NCBI GenBank assembly: GCA_014898415.1
Contig: RCTD01000025.1
Span: 248,001-312,000 of the forward strand
Direction: 5' to 3'
Length of the DNA stretch: 64,000 nucleotides
Origin: Stromatinia cepivora
Taxonomy: Eukaryota > Ascomycota > Leotiomycetes > Helotiales > Sclerotiniaceae
This document shows positions 36,601-49,900 of the stretch, piece after piece; positions within the stretch are counted from its first letter, which is position 1; each line of letters opens with the position of its first letter. The notes below the pieces were generated by a model. It was not told the DNA's origin. It saw only the letters and a list, made by a program, of their open reading frames with translations, and ran no database searches. A program made the translations under genes and the position numbers.

Positions 36601-39600
36601 ATCTTGTAAGTAATCCCTAACCTGTTTTGAATTCCAGAGAGCAATGGCTAAATTCCTTCATCAACTTAGTGGACGATTTGCAAGGCCAGCTCGCCGACCC
36701 AGAAAAGCACATTACTGCATCCACTAAACCCAAGCCTATCGTGCTTCTTTTTAGCGGGCAGAACGGTAACACCGTACAGTCAGCCAGTCCACTGTATAAT
36801 AGCTCTCGGCTATTCCGGACGCACCTGCACCAATGCGATGAAGTGATGCAATCACTCGGCCTCCCCAGCCTGTTTCCGGCTGTTCTCCAGGGACTCCAAG
36901 ATGACGCCGACCTCGTCCTCCGCCACGCCGCTATGTTCGCCATTCAGTACTCGTGCGGCATGTCATGGATAGACTCTGGCGTGAAGCCCCAGGCGGTCAG
37001 CGGTCACTCGTTCGGTGAGTGGGCGGCGTTGACATTGTCAGGTGCCTTGACACTCGAGTCTGGTATTAGACTTGTTACTGGGTATACATTCTTTTTGTTA
37101 AACTGTATCTGATTAAAATGCTTGTTTAGCTTTTATTATATATACTAACTGGTTTATAGTACGTAGATTCTAAATTCTAGAATAATCCTGTTGGTAATAT
37201 AATCATATGATACTAACGTGCGAGCAGGTCGTGCATCTATTATACAGAAGCTCTGGGGAGACGACACTGGGTCAATGGTAGCCATAGAAGCTGATTTAAC
37301 TGGGACTGATACAACCCCAGAGGAGAATTTAGAGCCATTTCGTAAGAAGCACCCAGAGACTAAGCTCGATATCGCGTGTTACAACGGGCCAAACAACTAC
37401 GTGGTCGCGGGGAGCACAAAGGACATCGAAGTTCTCGAATCGTACCTCAACGACAGAAAGTCCAGCGGCGAGAAGCTACGCTTCAAGGTCCTGAAGGGTA
37501 TGCACGCGTACCACTCTGTTATGGCTGACTCAATCGTCGACGCGAGTAATGAGTTGTCGGCTTCGATTCCCTTCAAGGTCAGTGCTGAAAATGCCTAATG
37601 AAGCTTCATGAGCTTCAGTTTGCTGATAAACTTTCCCTGCTGCCGTCTAACCAACTATTAACATGCTCACTCACACAGGACCCAACCTTCCCCTTCGAAT
37701 CCTGCCACAAAGACCCCTGGACCGGTCCCGGCGTCAATGTGATTGCCCGCAACACACGCGGGGCTGTATACTTTGGACAAGCTATCTCACGCATTGTCAA
37801 CCGTCTAGGCCCGTGTACGTTTCTGGAAGCTGGCTTTGGTGGCCCCATCATCGCCATGGCGCGGAACGCGCTGCCACAAGCCCAGGCACAGGCCCAGCAC
37901 ACCTTTGTGGCCATCAGTGGCAAAGACTCAGCACGGTCCCTTGCAGACGCCACAGTCACGCTATGGAGGAGCGGTCAGCCGAATGGGCAATTCTGGCCAT
38001 TCCACCGGAGCCAGCGAGAAAACTACGTGTCCGTGACTCTACCGCAGTATCAGTTCGAGAATCATAGACACTGGCTGGAGTACATTCCTCGATCTAACGA
38101 CGGAAGCAAGAAGACTGATGAGCAGGTACAAGCACTATCTGGAAGATGTCCTCATTGCTTGAAGGATGTCTGTGACTACCCATATATCGAGCAAGACAAG
38201 TCCCAGAACCAAGGCGCGGGCAAGTTCGTTTTCAAGGTCGACCCGCGCAGTAGACGGTTCCAAGAGCTGGTCAAGGGCCACGCTGTGGTGGGGTCCCCAA
38301 TATCTCCGGCGTCAATGTATCTGGAGCTGCCTTCGCACGCCATTGCCTTGCTGCACAACGCACAGGTGATGAGTACCGCCACAGAACTCGCGGCCGAAGC
38401 TTTGGAAATCAAGGCACCCCTGGGCCTGGACTCACAGCGTTCCATCAAGGTGATACTAACGAAAAAGACCGAGGACACGTGGGGTTTCGAGCTGTCCTCT
38501 ACTAAAAACAACCACAGGCCAACCTCGCACGCAACAGGCATCATCTCTCTGCGCAGCCGTCATATCAATAACCAACAGGACGATAAAGACAAGTGGGCTC
38601 GAACATCCAGCCTGCTAGAAAATGACACCGACGTAGAGGCCTTGCGGGGTACAATGGTATACAAGGTGTTTGAGAAAATGGCCAAGTACTCGCCGCCGTA
38701 CCGGGGCTTGCGGTACTTGGTTGGTAAGGGAACCGAGAGCGCAGGCGAAATAACGATGCCAGACAATCTAGACGTTATGGCCAGGACCCCGAACGCCAAC
38801 ATTGCCGACCCGCTGGTTATTGACAACTTCTTCCAAGTTCCCGGTGCGTTCGTGCACTCGCTACGTGGCGACAACGAGGAAGAAGAGAACGGTGGCATGT
38901 CTTATATCTGCACGGGCATGGGTGCTGTCGGGCCCCTGAATGGACTCCAGAATAGTGGAAAATACAGAGCGTACACGCAGATTGTCCGGGAAAGCAACAA
39001 GGAGGCAGTGCTGGATGTGTTCGCGCTTGACCAGCAGAGCAAAAAAGTTATTTGGTCTGCTAAAGGACTCAAGTTCTCGAGGGTTCCCCGTAACTCGTTG
39101 GTAAAGGTACTAGCGGAAGTTAATCCGGGCCTGGTCCTCAAGGAGCATTCCACTGGCCCGTCAAAGTCTACTGTAGATTCCCCAACACCAAAGAGCACAT
39201 ATCAAGCGACTCGTGCAGCTCCTCCAAAGAAATCCACCAGAGATGATTCAAACGCAGTTAACGTATTGAGTGGCGTCCAAGAAGTCCTGAGCAGGTCCCT
39301 GGACATTCCCATCGAGGAAGTGACCAAACAGGCTACGCTCGAAGATCTTGGTACAGACTCGCTGGTTAGCGCGGAAATCCTGGCGAATATCTCCGACAAG
39401 TTCAAAATCAATATTTCCACCGATATCTTCGCAGCACTTACCGACGTCGCATCTTTGTGTAGCTTAATCTCTACGAAGGTTGGTGGCGACGTTTCTGAAA
39501 CCAGCGAGAACAACGGTGAGGAAGAGCAAGCGCCAGATGCTTTCTCGGACACAGTCGAAGAGGGGAGTTCAGAATGGCAAAAGACGGTTGTGGAGATCCT

Positions 39601-41940
39601 TAGCAAATCCCTTGACGTACCGGTTGAAGAGATTCAGATGGATTCGAACCTCGAAGATCTCGGCGCCGACTCTCTTGTTGCGGCGGAGATTATCAGCAAC
39701 CTGAACGACGCGTTCAATGTCAATATATCATCGACAGATTTTGCTTCAATCGTCGATGTGATATCCCTCTGTAATCACATTGCAGGCACTGCGGGTTTTG
39801 ATTCAGTGCAGACACCTTTGAGCAGTCTATCTGACGCTTCCTTCACACAGTCAACTTCAAAAGCCGAAAGCCCATTGATTCTAGACACTGGCGCAACCAC
39901 CCCGAAAAAAGCCAGCCAAGACTGGATGCACACAGCTTTCCAGGGGATCCGTCGCAACTTCGATGTGCATGCAAAGGAGACCCAGCACACAGGCTATTGG
40001 AAGGAGGTATACCCACCGCAGCTGATCACTGTCACGGCCTTTATCACTGAAGCCTTCGAGAAGCTTGGCTGTCCCATAAAGAATTTCAAACAAGGGGATA
40101 AGCTTCCCGCTCTACAAGAGACGTTGCCAAAGTACCATAGAGAGGTCCCGCGGCTCTGGGAAATCTTGGAAGAGGCCGGCGTCGCCGAAAAAAAAGGAGA
40201 CGACTATGTACGCGGCCCAACACCCCTCAACGGTGACCTTAGTGGCAAGTCTGCCCAGCAGCTGAGCAGCGACCTCATCTCAGACTTCCCTCAGTTCGCA
40301 TCCACACACGGCCTACCCGACCTTCTCGGACCACACTTGGCCGAGTGTCTCACCGGCAAATCCGATCCTGTCTCCCTCTTGTTCGGTAGCGAAAAGGGCC
40401 GCAGCCTCCTCGAACATTTCTACGCCAACGGGCCTGACCTGCTAGCCACCACAAAAGTGCTCTGCGACTTTTTATCCGCCGCCATCCACGCTCAGGCCTC
40501 GGACGGCGAGCCCTTCCGGATTCTCGAGATCGGCGCCGGGACTGGTGGTACCACCAAGCATCTCGTGCCGCTCCTTCAAGCTACCGGGCTCCCATTCATA
40601 TACACCTTTACCGAGCTCTCCGTATCACTGCTCGCGCGGGCTAAGAAAACGATCTTTAATGGCATCGTCGGTATGGAGTTCCGGAAACTCAACATCGAAG
40701 AGGAGCCTCCTGCAGAGTTGCTGGGACGCTACCACATGGTGGTGTCGAGCAACTGCATACACGCAACGCGCGACCTACGATGCTGCCTGGGCAACATTCG
40801 CAAAATGGTGCGGTCTGATGGTTGTGTAGCACTGGTCGAATTGACGCAAAAGCTGGCTTGGTACGACCTGGTCTGGGGATTGCTAGACGGATGGTGGCTG
40901 TTTGACGACGGCCGCAAATACGCGCTGCAGAGCCCATGGGCCTGGGAGCGGGTCATGCGGGATTCTGGATTCGCGCACGTCGACTGGTCTGAGAGTTCAA
41001 GTCGCGAGTCCCGTGGCATTCGGGTGATTTGTGGCATGGCAGCTGAACTGGACCGGACGTGTCCCACGAAGGTCACCTCAATGCTCTTGCACCGCGCGAC
41101 TTCAGGGTCCAGTGGCCGCAACTTGTTCCTATGCCCAGATGGGTTTGGCTCTGGCGCTGTGTTTGGCTCTCTTGTGCCATTGCTCGATCGTATCAATGAT
41201 GTTTCTGTCTACGCGCTCAACAGTCCTTTCCTCAAGAACAAACCCGATTTGGAGGACCCGCCCACCATCGAGGAGTTCGCCGCTATATACGTGGCCGAGA
41301 TCAAGCGTCGGCAGCCCAAGGGCCCGTATTTACTTGGTGGGTACTCGATTGGTGGTGTGATCGCCTATGAGGCGGCGCGACAACTGCTTGAAGATGGAAA
41401 CGAGGTCGAAAGGCTGTTCCTTATCGATGCGGCATGCCCCACCTTTGTGACCTCTCTGCCGAGCTCTCTAGCTGACTTTTTGGATTTGATTAATCAGACC
41501 AGCGTGGTGAAGGAGGACAGAATTCAAGAGAAGACCAAAGGTCAGTCTATCAAGAATGACCACTTCACTCTGGCGAGGCATCAGTTGTTGAGATACCAAG
41601 TGAGTCCGCTTCCAGGCAGGAAAATACCGCAGGCTACACTATTCTCAGCGAGAGAGGGAGTGGACAAGCAGGATCAGGTGCCCCGACCAAAGGCTCTACC
41701 GGAGGAGGAAAAGATCGCGGGTTGGTTCCTGGACGATCGGACCGACGATGGATCCCTCGGATGGAATGAGCTTCTAAGCAGCGTGAGTGTGGTTCGTGCT
41801 GACGGCAATCACTTCTCCATGATGACGCCTCCTATGGTAAGACAATTATTTCCTCAATCTCTATAAACGATTATATCACTAACATGCAACAACAGATTGC
41901 TTCATGGGGTTCAGAGCTTGCTAAGTTACTGTCTGCTTAA
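33650..41940 (+). CDS. Iterative type I PKS with N-terminal ketoreductase (KR-KS-AT-PT-ACP-ACP-CMeT-TE)
   Basis: Exons 33650-36605, 36670-37080, 37228-37577, 37679-41836 and 41896-41940 give 2639 residues. Domains: KR 1-455, opening with the structural-half motif HQLAWAP, NADPH site TGGTRGMG (about 214) and S355, Y368, N372; KS 483-905 (C653, H788, H827); AT 990-1300 (GHSFGE S1099, H1218); product template 1425-1730 (H1440, D1621); ACP S1800 and ACP S1904; C-methyltransferase with LEIGAGTGGT at 2188; TE with GYSIGG S2462, D2489, H2617. From KS onward it matches C-methylating non-reducing PKSs of the AusA/MpaC/AfoE kind, but KR stands where the SAT should be. No DH or ER of the reducing type is seen. 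Intron 2 is a probable stwintron. It makes the cluster's carbon skeleton. Confidence 0.95.
37081..37227 (+). other. Probable [D1,2] stwintron in the PKS AT domain
   Basis: Exon 2 ends at 37080. Base 37081 is G of the outer donor. The inner intron is 37082-37159 (GTATAC ... ATACTAACTGGTTTATAG, 78 nt). After its removal G joins TACGTA to form the outer donor GTACGT; the outer intron ends with GATACTAACGTGCGAGCAG at 37227 (69 nt in all). Two full branch-acceptor modules are visible. The spliced protein reads RLVTGRASIIQKLW, the conserved AT sequence. Confidence 0.8.
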
Positions 41941-43540
41941 ATTAGAAAGAATACGACGAGTGTTTAATGAACTGTCGACTATATGGATTTTGTTGAGCAG
42001 AGTCAGATCACATGATTAGGCGCTAGACCTCTTTGGGAACTGTCGGATAGCTTATACATTGATCAGTTTACGAAAGGAATATAGTTATGCTTATGCAGCT
42101 GACTAGACAATCCCATAGACCGATTGAACTTCCACCTTTTTAGTCAAATCTACATTATGTTTCCCAGCCCTAGTTTCCCACAACAGTGACAGAATACCAT
42201 GTGATCATCCACTAAGGGTGATGTTCTTAATAAGGATGCTATTAAAGGAATAATCTCTCTATAGGTGTACGGTCGGCCATATTGTAGGTGAGTGCCATAT
42301 TCACTTTTATTGCTCTTTATCACTATAATCACTTACATCACTTGTATCACCTGTTGAAAAGAATTCAAGATTAGGCTGCATATAAATTACCCGCAACCTA
42401 TGAATATCTACAGATAATCCGCCCTATAGATTATTCATTGAATAATCTACCCACCCCACAAATTATCCATTGAAATTTTAAAATAATCCGATTTGCAAAT
42501 AGATACCCATAAATTATTTATAGATTATCTATTTATCTATAGATTTATAGATTATTTATATTTTATATATATTTATTATATAAAATTAATATAAAGATTA
42601 ATATAAAAATCATTTATATAATAAATCATTATTTTTAATAATTATTTTCATTAAATTCTATTTTTAATTATCTCTTTATGGATTATTTTGTTATTTATAT
42701 AACTCTTTTAAACTCTATTATCTTTATTTAATCTACTCAATATTTCGAAATTGAATTAAAAATTTATAATTCTTTTCCTTCTTTTAGAATAAATCATTTT
42801 CTATTAAAAAATATTGAAATATAAAGAATGAAATTTTTAATATAATTGATATTTAAAATACTTGAAATATAATTATATTAAATAAAGATTCAAAGTATTA
42901 TAAAATAAATAATGATCTAAAATAATAATATAATAATAATTAAAATTGTTAATATTTTTAATATATTCTTTGTTTTGTTTTATTTTTTCTAGAATCTTTA
43001 ATGAATTAGGATTTGTACTTGATAGATTATTACTGTTACGTATACGTACAACGTGATCGATTCGAGCCCTAATCGGAATGCAGCATTCCCCGAATAGACT
43101 AAGTGAGCTTTCGGCCTATGTATATATAGTCATGTAGTTCTACCTTTCGATCTGTAGCTTTTAATTCTAAAAGATACTCAAGTTATTCGGCCGTTGTGTC
43201 ACAATTACGAATCTCAACTACGAAACGAAGGCTAGCCGAAAACGGACCGAATTGTATACTAGTTTGAAGAGTTTTTATCGATATAGATAGAGAATTTTTC
43301 AATACAATTGAAGAAAATAATGAAAAGTTTTGATTCTAAAACCAAATTTATTGTTATTTGAATATTAATCGATTCTTTGTTATGATTTTTATAATTCTTT
43401 TTATTTATTTTTGAAAGCAATTTATCAGTTAATTTTGGGAATAATTTCATTTTTTGATTTACAAAAACCTTCGAATTTATCGAAAGATTTTCGAAAGGAA
43501 ATCATCGAATCAAATCTAGAAAACGAATTTTTGAGATTAT

Positions 43541-43870
43541 TCGAAAACCCTTCGGAATATTATCGAAAACCTTCGAAATTTATCTTCGAAATTTATTTTC
43601 AAAATATATACGAATTTGATCTCGAAATGAGTCTTCGAAAACCCTTCGGAATATTATCGAAAACCTTCGAAATTCATCTTCGAAATTTATTTTCAAAATA
43701 TATACGAATTTGGTTTCGAAATGAACCTTCGAAAATCCTTCGGAATATTGTCGAAAATCTACTAAAAATACTACGAAAAACCTTCGAATTAAAAAAATTA
43801 AAAAAATTAAAAAAATCAAAAAAATCAAAAAAATCAAAAAAATCAAAAAAATCAAAAAAATCAAGAAAAC
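43541..43870. repeat. 94-bp tandem repeat followed by a 9-bp microsatellite
   Basis: Units start at 43541, 43635 and 43729 (TCGAAAACCCTTCGGAATAT), each 94 bp with few differences; the third is partial. From about 43793 comes an AAAAAAATT/AAAAAAATC array of nine or so units. A 220-codon frame running through both is low-complexity and not taken as a gene. Confidence 0.85.
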
Positions 43871-44689
43871 AAGAAAAAGGAATTGAAAAGATTTATTCAA
43901 AAGATATAAATATGATATACAAATCGAACTCTACTTTATTTTATGAAATTCGAAAGCGAATTCTTAAATTATATAAATCATTCAAACAAAAGAACAAAAA
44001 AAACAAAAAGTATATAAAGAATTTTTGGGATTTTATCAAAAGATTAAAGAATTTTGAATATAAAAATTGTTAGAAAAATTAAAGATATTGAAATTGAAGA
44101 TATTAAAATTGAAGATATTAAAGTTGAAGATATTGAAATTGAGATTATTGTAAAATTTTTGGTACTATTTTTGAGGAGTATAATAAACGAATTCATATAT
44201 AATAATAATTATATTTTTGTTTTCAAATAGAATTTTAATAGAATATTTGAAATATTTTCTTTTTAATAAAATATTAAATCTTTTTCAAAAGAAAAATGAA
44301 ATTAATTTTTATATAATTCTAAAGGATCATTAATAAAAATTGATTACAAATAATTGGATTTATATTAGAAAACTAATATATTAATTAAAAACGAAATAGT
44401 ATTTATACTAAAAATATCATTTTGATATAAATTTGAATCGATACATTAATAAATATATAATTTGCTTTTAACAATTAATTACTTCTCATTTCTCTATTTT
44501 CAGGAATTCAAATTCTAAAAAAAACACAATTTATATTCTTTTAAAATAATAGATTTCATATTTCAAATTTCAAAAAAAAAAGTAAATTGAAAACCCCCCT
44601 TTTATCATTTATCGAATCTATAGGATCATTAAAATCAATAAAAATATCGATCTAAAAAGAAAAACATTAATATTTTCTATTCATTGAAT

Positions 44690-44945
44690 CGAAAGCATAC
44701 CCAACGAAAGTATATCGAATTCGAATTGAAAATATATTTATCGAAAGTATATCTATCGAAAACTTATCGAATTCAAATCGAAAATATATTTATCGAAAAT
44801 CTACCGAATCCGAATCGAAAGTATACCTACCGAAAACCTATCGAATCCAAATCGAAAATATATTTATCGAAAGCATACCCATCGAAAATATACTTATCGA
44901 AAACATATCTATCGAAATCATATCGAAATCGAAATAAAAGTAGAT
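44690..44945. repeat. Degenerate TATCGAAA repeat array
   Basis: About 17 copies of (A/C)TATCGAAA- or ATCGAAAATATA-like words at 12-18 bp spacing. The frame through it reads as IYLSK/TYLSK repeats, a by-product of the array. Confidence 0.75.
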
Positions 44946-46934
44946 CGAAATTGAATATATATATATAAAAGTTTTTAAATGATATTGAAAAATTTTCAAA
45001 AAAATAGAGATACTGAACTTCATAAAATGAAGATGTAAGCATTATAATTTCACTATTATAAAAATTAATAAAGTTTAAAAAAGTTGAAAGAGTTTTAATA
45101 GGTCTACAATGGTTTTACAAAAAATCATACAATACAATATCAATAAATCTACAATGGTTTTACAAAAAAGCATATAACATAATATCAAATAATATCCAAA
45201 TTGATGATTTTACAAAAAGACATACAATACAATATCGAATGATATTAATTTTGATTGAATATTTCAACTTAAATAATTTCATTTCAATATTAAAAGTTTT
45301 CGAAGATAAAAACTTCAAAAAGAAAGGCTCTATTACAAATCTCAACTACAAAACAAAGGCTAACCAAAAACAAATTAAATTGTATACTAATTTGAAGAGT
45401 TTTTATCAATATAAATAGAGAATTCTTCAATACGATTAAGGAAAACAATGAAAAGTCTTGATTCTAAAACCAAACCTATTGTTATTCGAATATTAATCGA
45501 TTCTTTGCTATAATTCTCACATAGATATTTAAAATCTAATTTTAATTTTATTACTTTATTTCGATTTATTTGTTTTATTTCAATCTTTTTATTTGAAAGT
45601 TTATTTGTTGTTAATATATTAACAAATTCTTCAATCAAAAAATCTTTTTTATTTATTTTATATTTTAAATTATATAAAAACAATATTAAATTATGAATTG
45701 TATTATAATTCAAATACTTTTGATAAAAGTTATAAATATCTTTATTAAAATTAAATATTCTTTTAATAAAGATTCCAATTAAAAATATATATAGAATATA
45801 TTATATCATTTATATAAGATTAGGAAATAGATATTGATTTTTCTTTTAATAAATCAATAAATCTTCAAATAAATGATTTAAAAATATATTAGTAATCGAA
45901 ATTAAATTAATATAATAATTAGTATAGAAAACTCTTATTTATTTTTAGATAATAATTGATTTCTAGATTAAATTATTAAATGATATTTCTTTATAATAGA
46001 TTAGAAAATCCGAAAAATATATTAAATAAGATATTATAAAATAGAGTTATTATAATAAAAATAAAAACTTTGTAGTTTTTTTCAAAAAACAAAATAAAAT
46101 ATTAATGAAATTCGATCTTTCAATTTATTCGATCAAAATTAATTTATGAATATTCTTTTCGAAAATATAATAACTTTAATTTAAAATTTAATATTATAAT
46201 AAAAGCTAAAATGCTATATTCAAATTTAAAGGTTTTTTGATAATATTTTATTAATTTTTTCATTTCTATTTTAATATTATTTTGTAATAAATAAATCCAA
46301 TCAAAATCCAAATCTTGAAAATATCGATTATATTCTTTAAGTTTTTCCAAAAAAATTTGTATATATGAAAAGTGTGTAAAATAGTAGAAATTTTAATTCT
46401 ATTGATATTCATAATGAAAAGTAAAATAACGATATAATATCTATAAGATATCTATATTAATTTTATTCATTGTTATTTAATCCGAATTTCGTTATATCAG
46501 GATTAAAAGAGATATACTGATTATATATATATTATAAATACAATAATCGAATAAATATTAAATAAATAGAATTCTATTTAATTGAAATATTTTGAATCAA
46601 ATATAAAGGCTTCTTTTCAGATATTTGAAAAATATTGAATCTTTTTCAATAAATCTAATACCCCACTTTCTGGCCACCCCTAATTCCGGCTACCTCAAAA
46701 AACCATTCCACTTTCAGTAACCTATATTATTAAACCTTTAATAATTCAACAATTATTCAATCAATTAATTTGAAATTTAAATATATTATTATTTATAAGA
46801 TACCAAATCTATATATTAAAGATGATATTATTATAATCTTTAATATAATTACAAATGATATATCTATATATTGGATTAGTTTAGAATATAATATTCTTTA
46901 TATTATATTTCAAGATCGAATCTATAATAGATTC

Positions 46935-49900
46935 TGTTGGACAGACTTCGTAAGGGGGTGTATACACAAAAACGCGTATAAGATAAAGATGGTTCTATTA
47001 TTCTATCTAACCCCTTTGTATAATAGGGTTCTACTAATCTATATAGACACTGCTATCCCATTTACGATATAGGGGAAACATATAATAATGTCATATGTTT
47101 CGTCAATTATATATTCCAATATAGGCTTAACTTTCTTTTTCGTACGAAATGCCATATATACAAATCAAACTGATTATTGGAATACAAATAGTTACTTAAT
47201 CGTTTAGTTCGATCCTTATACTCATTTTCTATTCAAACGAGTATAATGAATTCTTTCTCCAAATCAATCAAACATCCAATATTTGTGTCCTTCAATTTTA
47301 TCGAAATAGAAGCTTTTCATCCTGTATATATTTTTCGATCAGTTTGGTCGATATTTCTGATTTCGGAATTGTATTGATGGTTATAGAGCTATTGAAGATC
47401 GTATTTGCCGAACTCCCGAAAATGTATATTTCATATCGGCTATAGAGCAATTGATTGTATTGAGATCTTACCCTGTATTTGTTGTAAAACTTGTATTGTT
47501 TATAATATATTGATTCTTTGTACAATAGGGCTCTTCAATTATATAATATTACGAATACTTTAATCCAACCAAATCAAAATCCTATTCTCTTGATCGATGG
47601 CAAAAAGCTTATTCTCTATTATTACAATACTCTTTAGCTTATTGTTCTGGCTATATTAGGATATCCTATTTCATTTATACAAAATTGCATTACATTTATT
47701 CAAATACAATTGATATATACTTTATATATCAATAATCTTTTAATACAGAATCGGAGTATTTTGATTAAAGAATCTTATAAAAAATATTGTCGTTAAGGAT
47801 TGACTTTTTTCTCTGAATACTATTGTATAAAAAGGCATTTCAAAAACAATTGTAGAAATTATAAATAATGCAATCATAGAATTCACTATATACATTCAGA
47901 TCATCCGTATACTGGTCCTGCCGGCCGACCTAATCCATCTTCTCCTTTTCACGCTTCTCCCGATCAGAATCCCACTTTTCTTCTTTCAACAAAAAAGCCT
48001 CTTTTGCTTAGTTTTGGTTTTACAAAGGAACCTCTCATTGTTGATTGATTTGTACAATATCTAAGTATTTTTGTTTTTTGATTTAGAAAATAAAATCAGA
48101 ATGAAAAGTTTTCTTTTTGCAATTTTTAAAAATAAAATATGAAATATAAAAATGATTAATATTATATCTTTATATCAATTTTGGTTTATACAAAGATCTA
48201 ATCGATTTTTATATGAATTTCTTGTTTTATTTATCCCTTTATATATATTTCGAAAATATTCATATCAATAAACTTTTCTAAACTATTATTAAGATTAGCT
48301 TTTATCATTACATCAATAATATTGTCGAATCCATTGATTTATCTCATTTCTATCAATTCTCTTCATTCATATGATTGCCAAAATACCATAATATCGATCA
48401 TCAATCTTTTCTCTTTCGTTATATCTAATTTAACAAAACATTCGTACAGCAAATATGAATCAATACATACAACAACTAGAATATCAAGAATATCGAATTG
48501 TAAAATAACAATTTGTAAAATAAATCATATTATAAGATCAATATCTACTCCTACTACCATTCCATATATCTCGGATACTAATATATTACATATAACTCTC
48601 TTGCTTTTTATACTATTATAATAAATGATATTACCTTTTATCTCGAAAATGTTTTCGTTTAATATATTTTCATTCATAAGCAAAATAACGAATTCTATTT
48701 GATTACTCAAATCCTTATTATTGATAAAGAATCCATCAACAAAAACAAATAATTTTATATAATCTTTTTCAAAAAAAATAAAGCGAAAACCTCGATTAAA
48801 GTTTTTCATCTACCAATCTAATCTTTTATTAAACAATTTGATATTTTCATTTGATAGATCTTGATATTATATAGCGATTGATAAATCGTATAATATTTCT
48901 GATTAACAAATTATAACAATATATACCCCTTTAGCTTTTTGTTCCCGATATTACTCTGAATTATTAATTTTTCCGATTTTCTTTCCTTAGTTTTTTTATA
49001 TAAGTATAAAATCGTTTTCCGTATATCATATCATATATCCATTGAATATTAACAAAATATCATTTATAAAATGTTCTCCTAATTTGACTTTGATATTTAC
49101 ATCAATCAATTCTTTATTTTCTAATTTTAAAAATTATTCATCTACAAGAATGAAGATATCGTCTATTTGTATTCCTACAATTCCGAATTATACATTCTTT
49201 GAATCCGAGATTAATAAATAAAGATCATATAACAACATAATCATATTCAATCTCTCTTAATAATATTTCCAATAAATTGCCCACCAATATATTCCTGCTT
49301 TTGCAATACCATACAATAGCTTTTTGACTATTATAATTATACCCTTTACATATTTACCTTGAAGTTCTTTTAATAAATTTACTAATATAATATAATTCAA
49401 AAGTGTTTTTGATTATATATATACCTATATAACATCTCGTATTATAAGCTTGATACCCATTAACTCTAATATTGGAGCTAGAGTTATAATGATTCTCTGG
49501 CTTAACCTTTGGATTATAAATACTTATATCAATATTATTTCTTTTCCAGAATCATTATATACTTGAATGATTAAATATAACTTTTTGTACAAAGAATTTA
49601 TCATACATCCCTTAACTTCATTTATAAGACATAAATTGAACAATCTCCCAATATATATAAAGGAATTATACTTGATGAATTCGAAAATATCTTTTATAAT
49701 TAAACTATCGATCTCTTATATTTGCAAAGCTTCAAATAATTATCCTTCAATTATAATGATCCCTTTTGTACAAAAATCAATTGTAAGATCCAATACTTCT
49801 TACTCCTTCTTCGTAATAAATACTTCTAATAGATCTTGATTATTTTGAATTATAATAATTAATTAATCGTATTCATCATTTATTTTTTATACCTTCTATA

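Larger units (their letters stand above)
41941..46657. other. AT-rich, RIP-like region downstream of the PKS
   Basis: Base composition changes sharply near 42500, from mixed to almost wholly A/T. 42385-42560 is a degraded relative of the GGATAATC cluster. A less mutated block at 43015-43260 starts TGTTACGTATACG and could be an LTR edge; its continuation (43200-43405) is repeated directly at 45330-45530. Tandem arrays lie at 43541-43870 and 44690-44945. No functional gene. Confidence 0.6.

Noticed and set aside
36606..36641. Very short intron (28-36 nt) at the end of PKS exon 1 using the first AG sites
   Set aside because: These acceptors give a stop codon, the wrong frame or an impossibly short intron. 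The acceptor at 36669 (64 nt) gives TTTTSLDDLQGQL, the expected KS-AT linker.
37063..37227. Ordinary PKS intron with donor at 37063
   Set aside because: In frame, but it would delete the conserved IRLVT of the AT domain; the twin-intron reading keeps it.
43411..44073. 220-codon open frame on +
   Set aside because: It is made by a 94-bp tandem repeat and an A-rich microsatellite (Lys/Ser/Leu runs); no domain and no protein-like composition.
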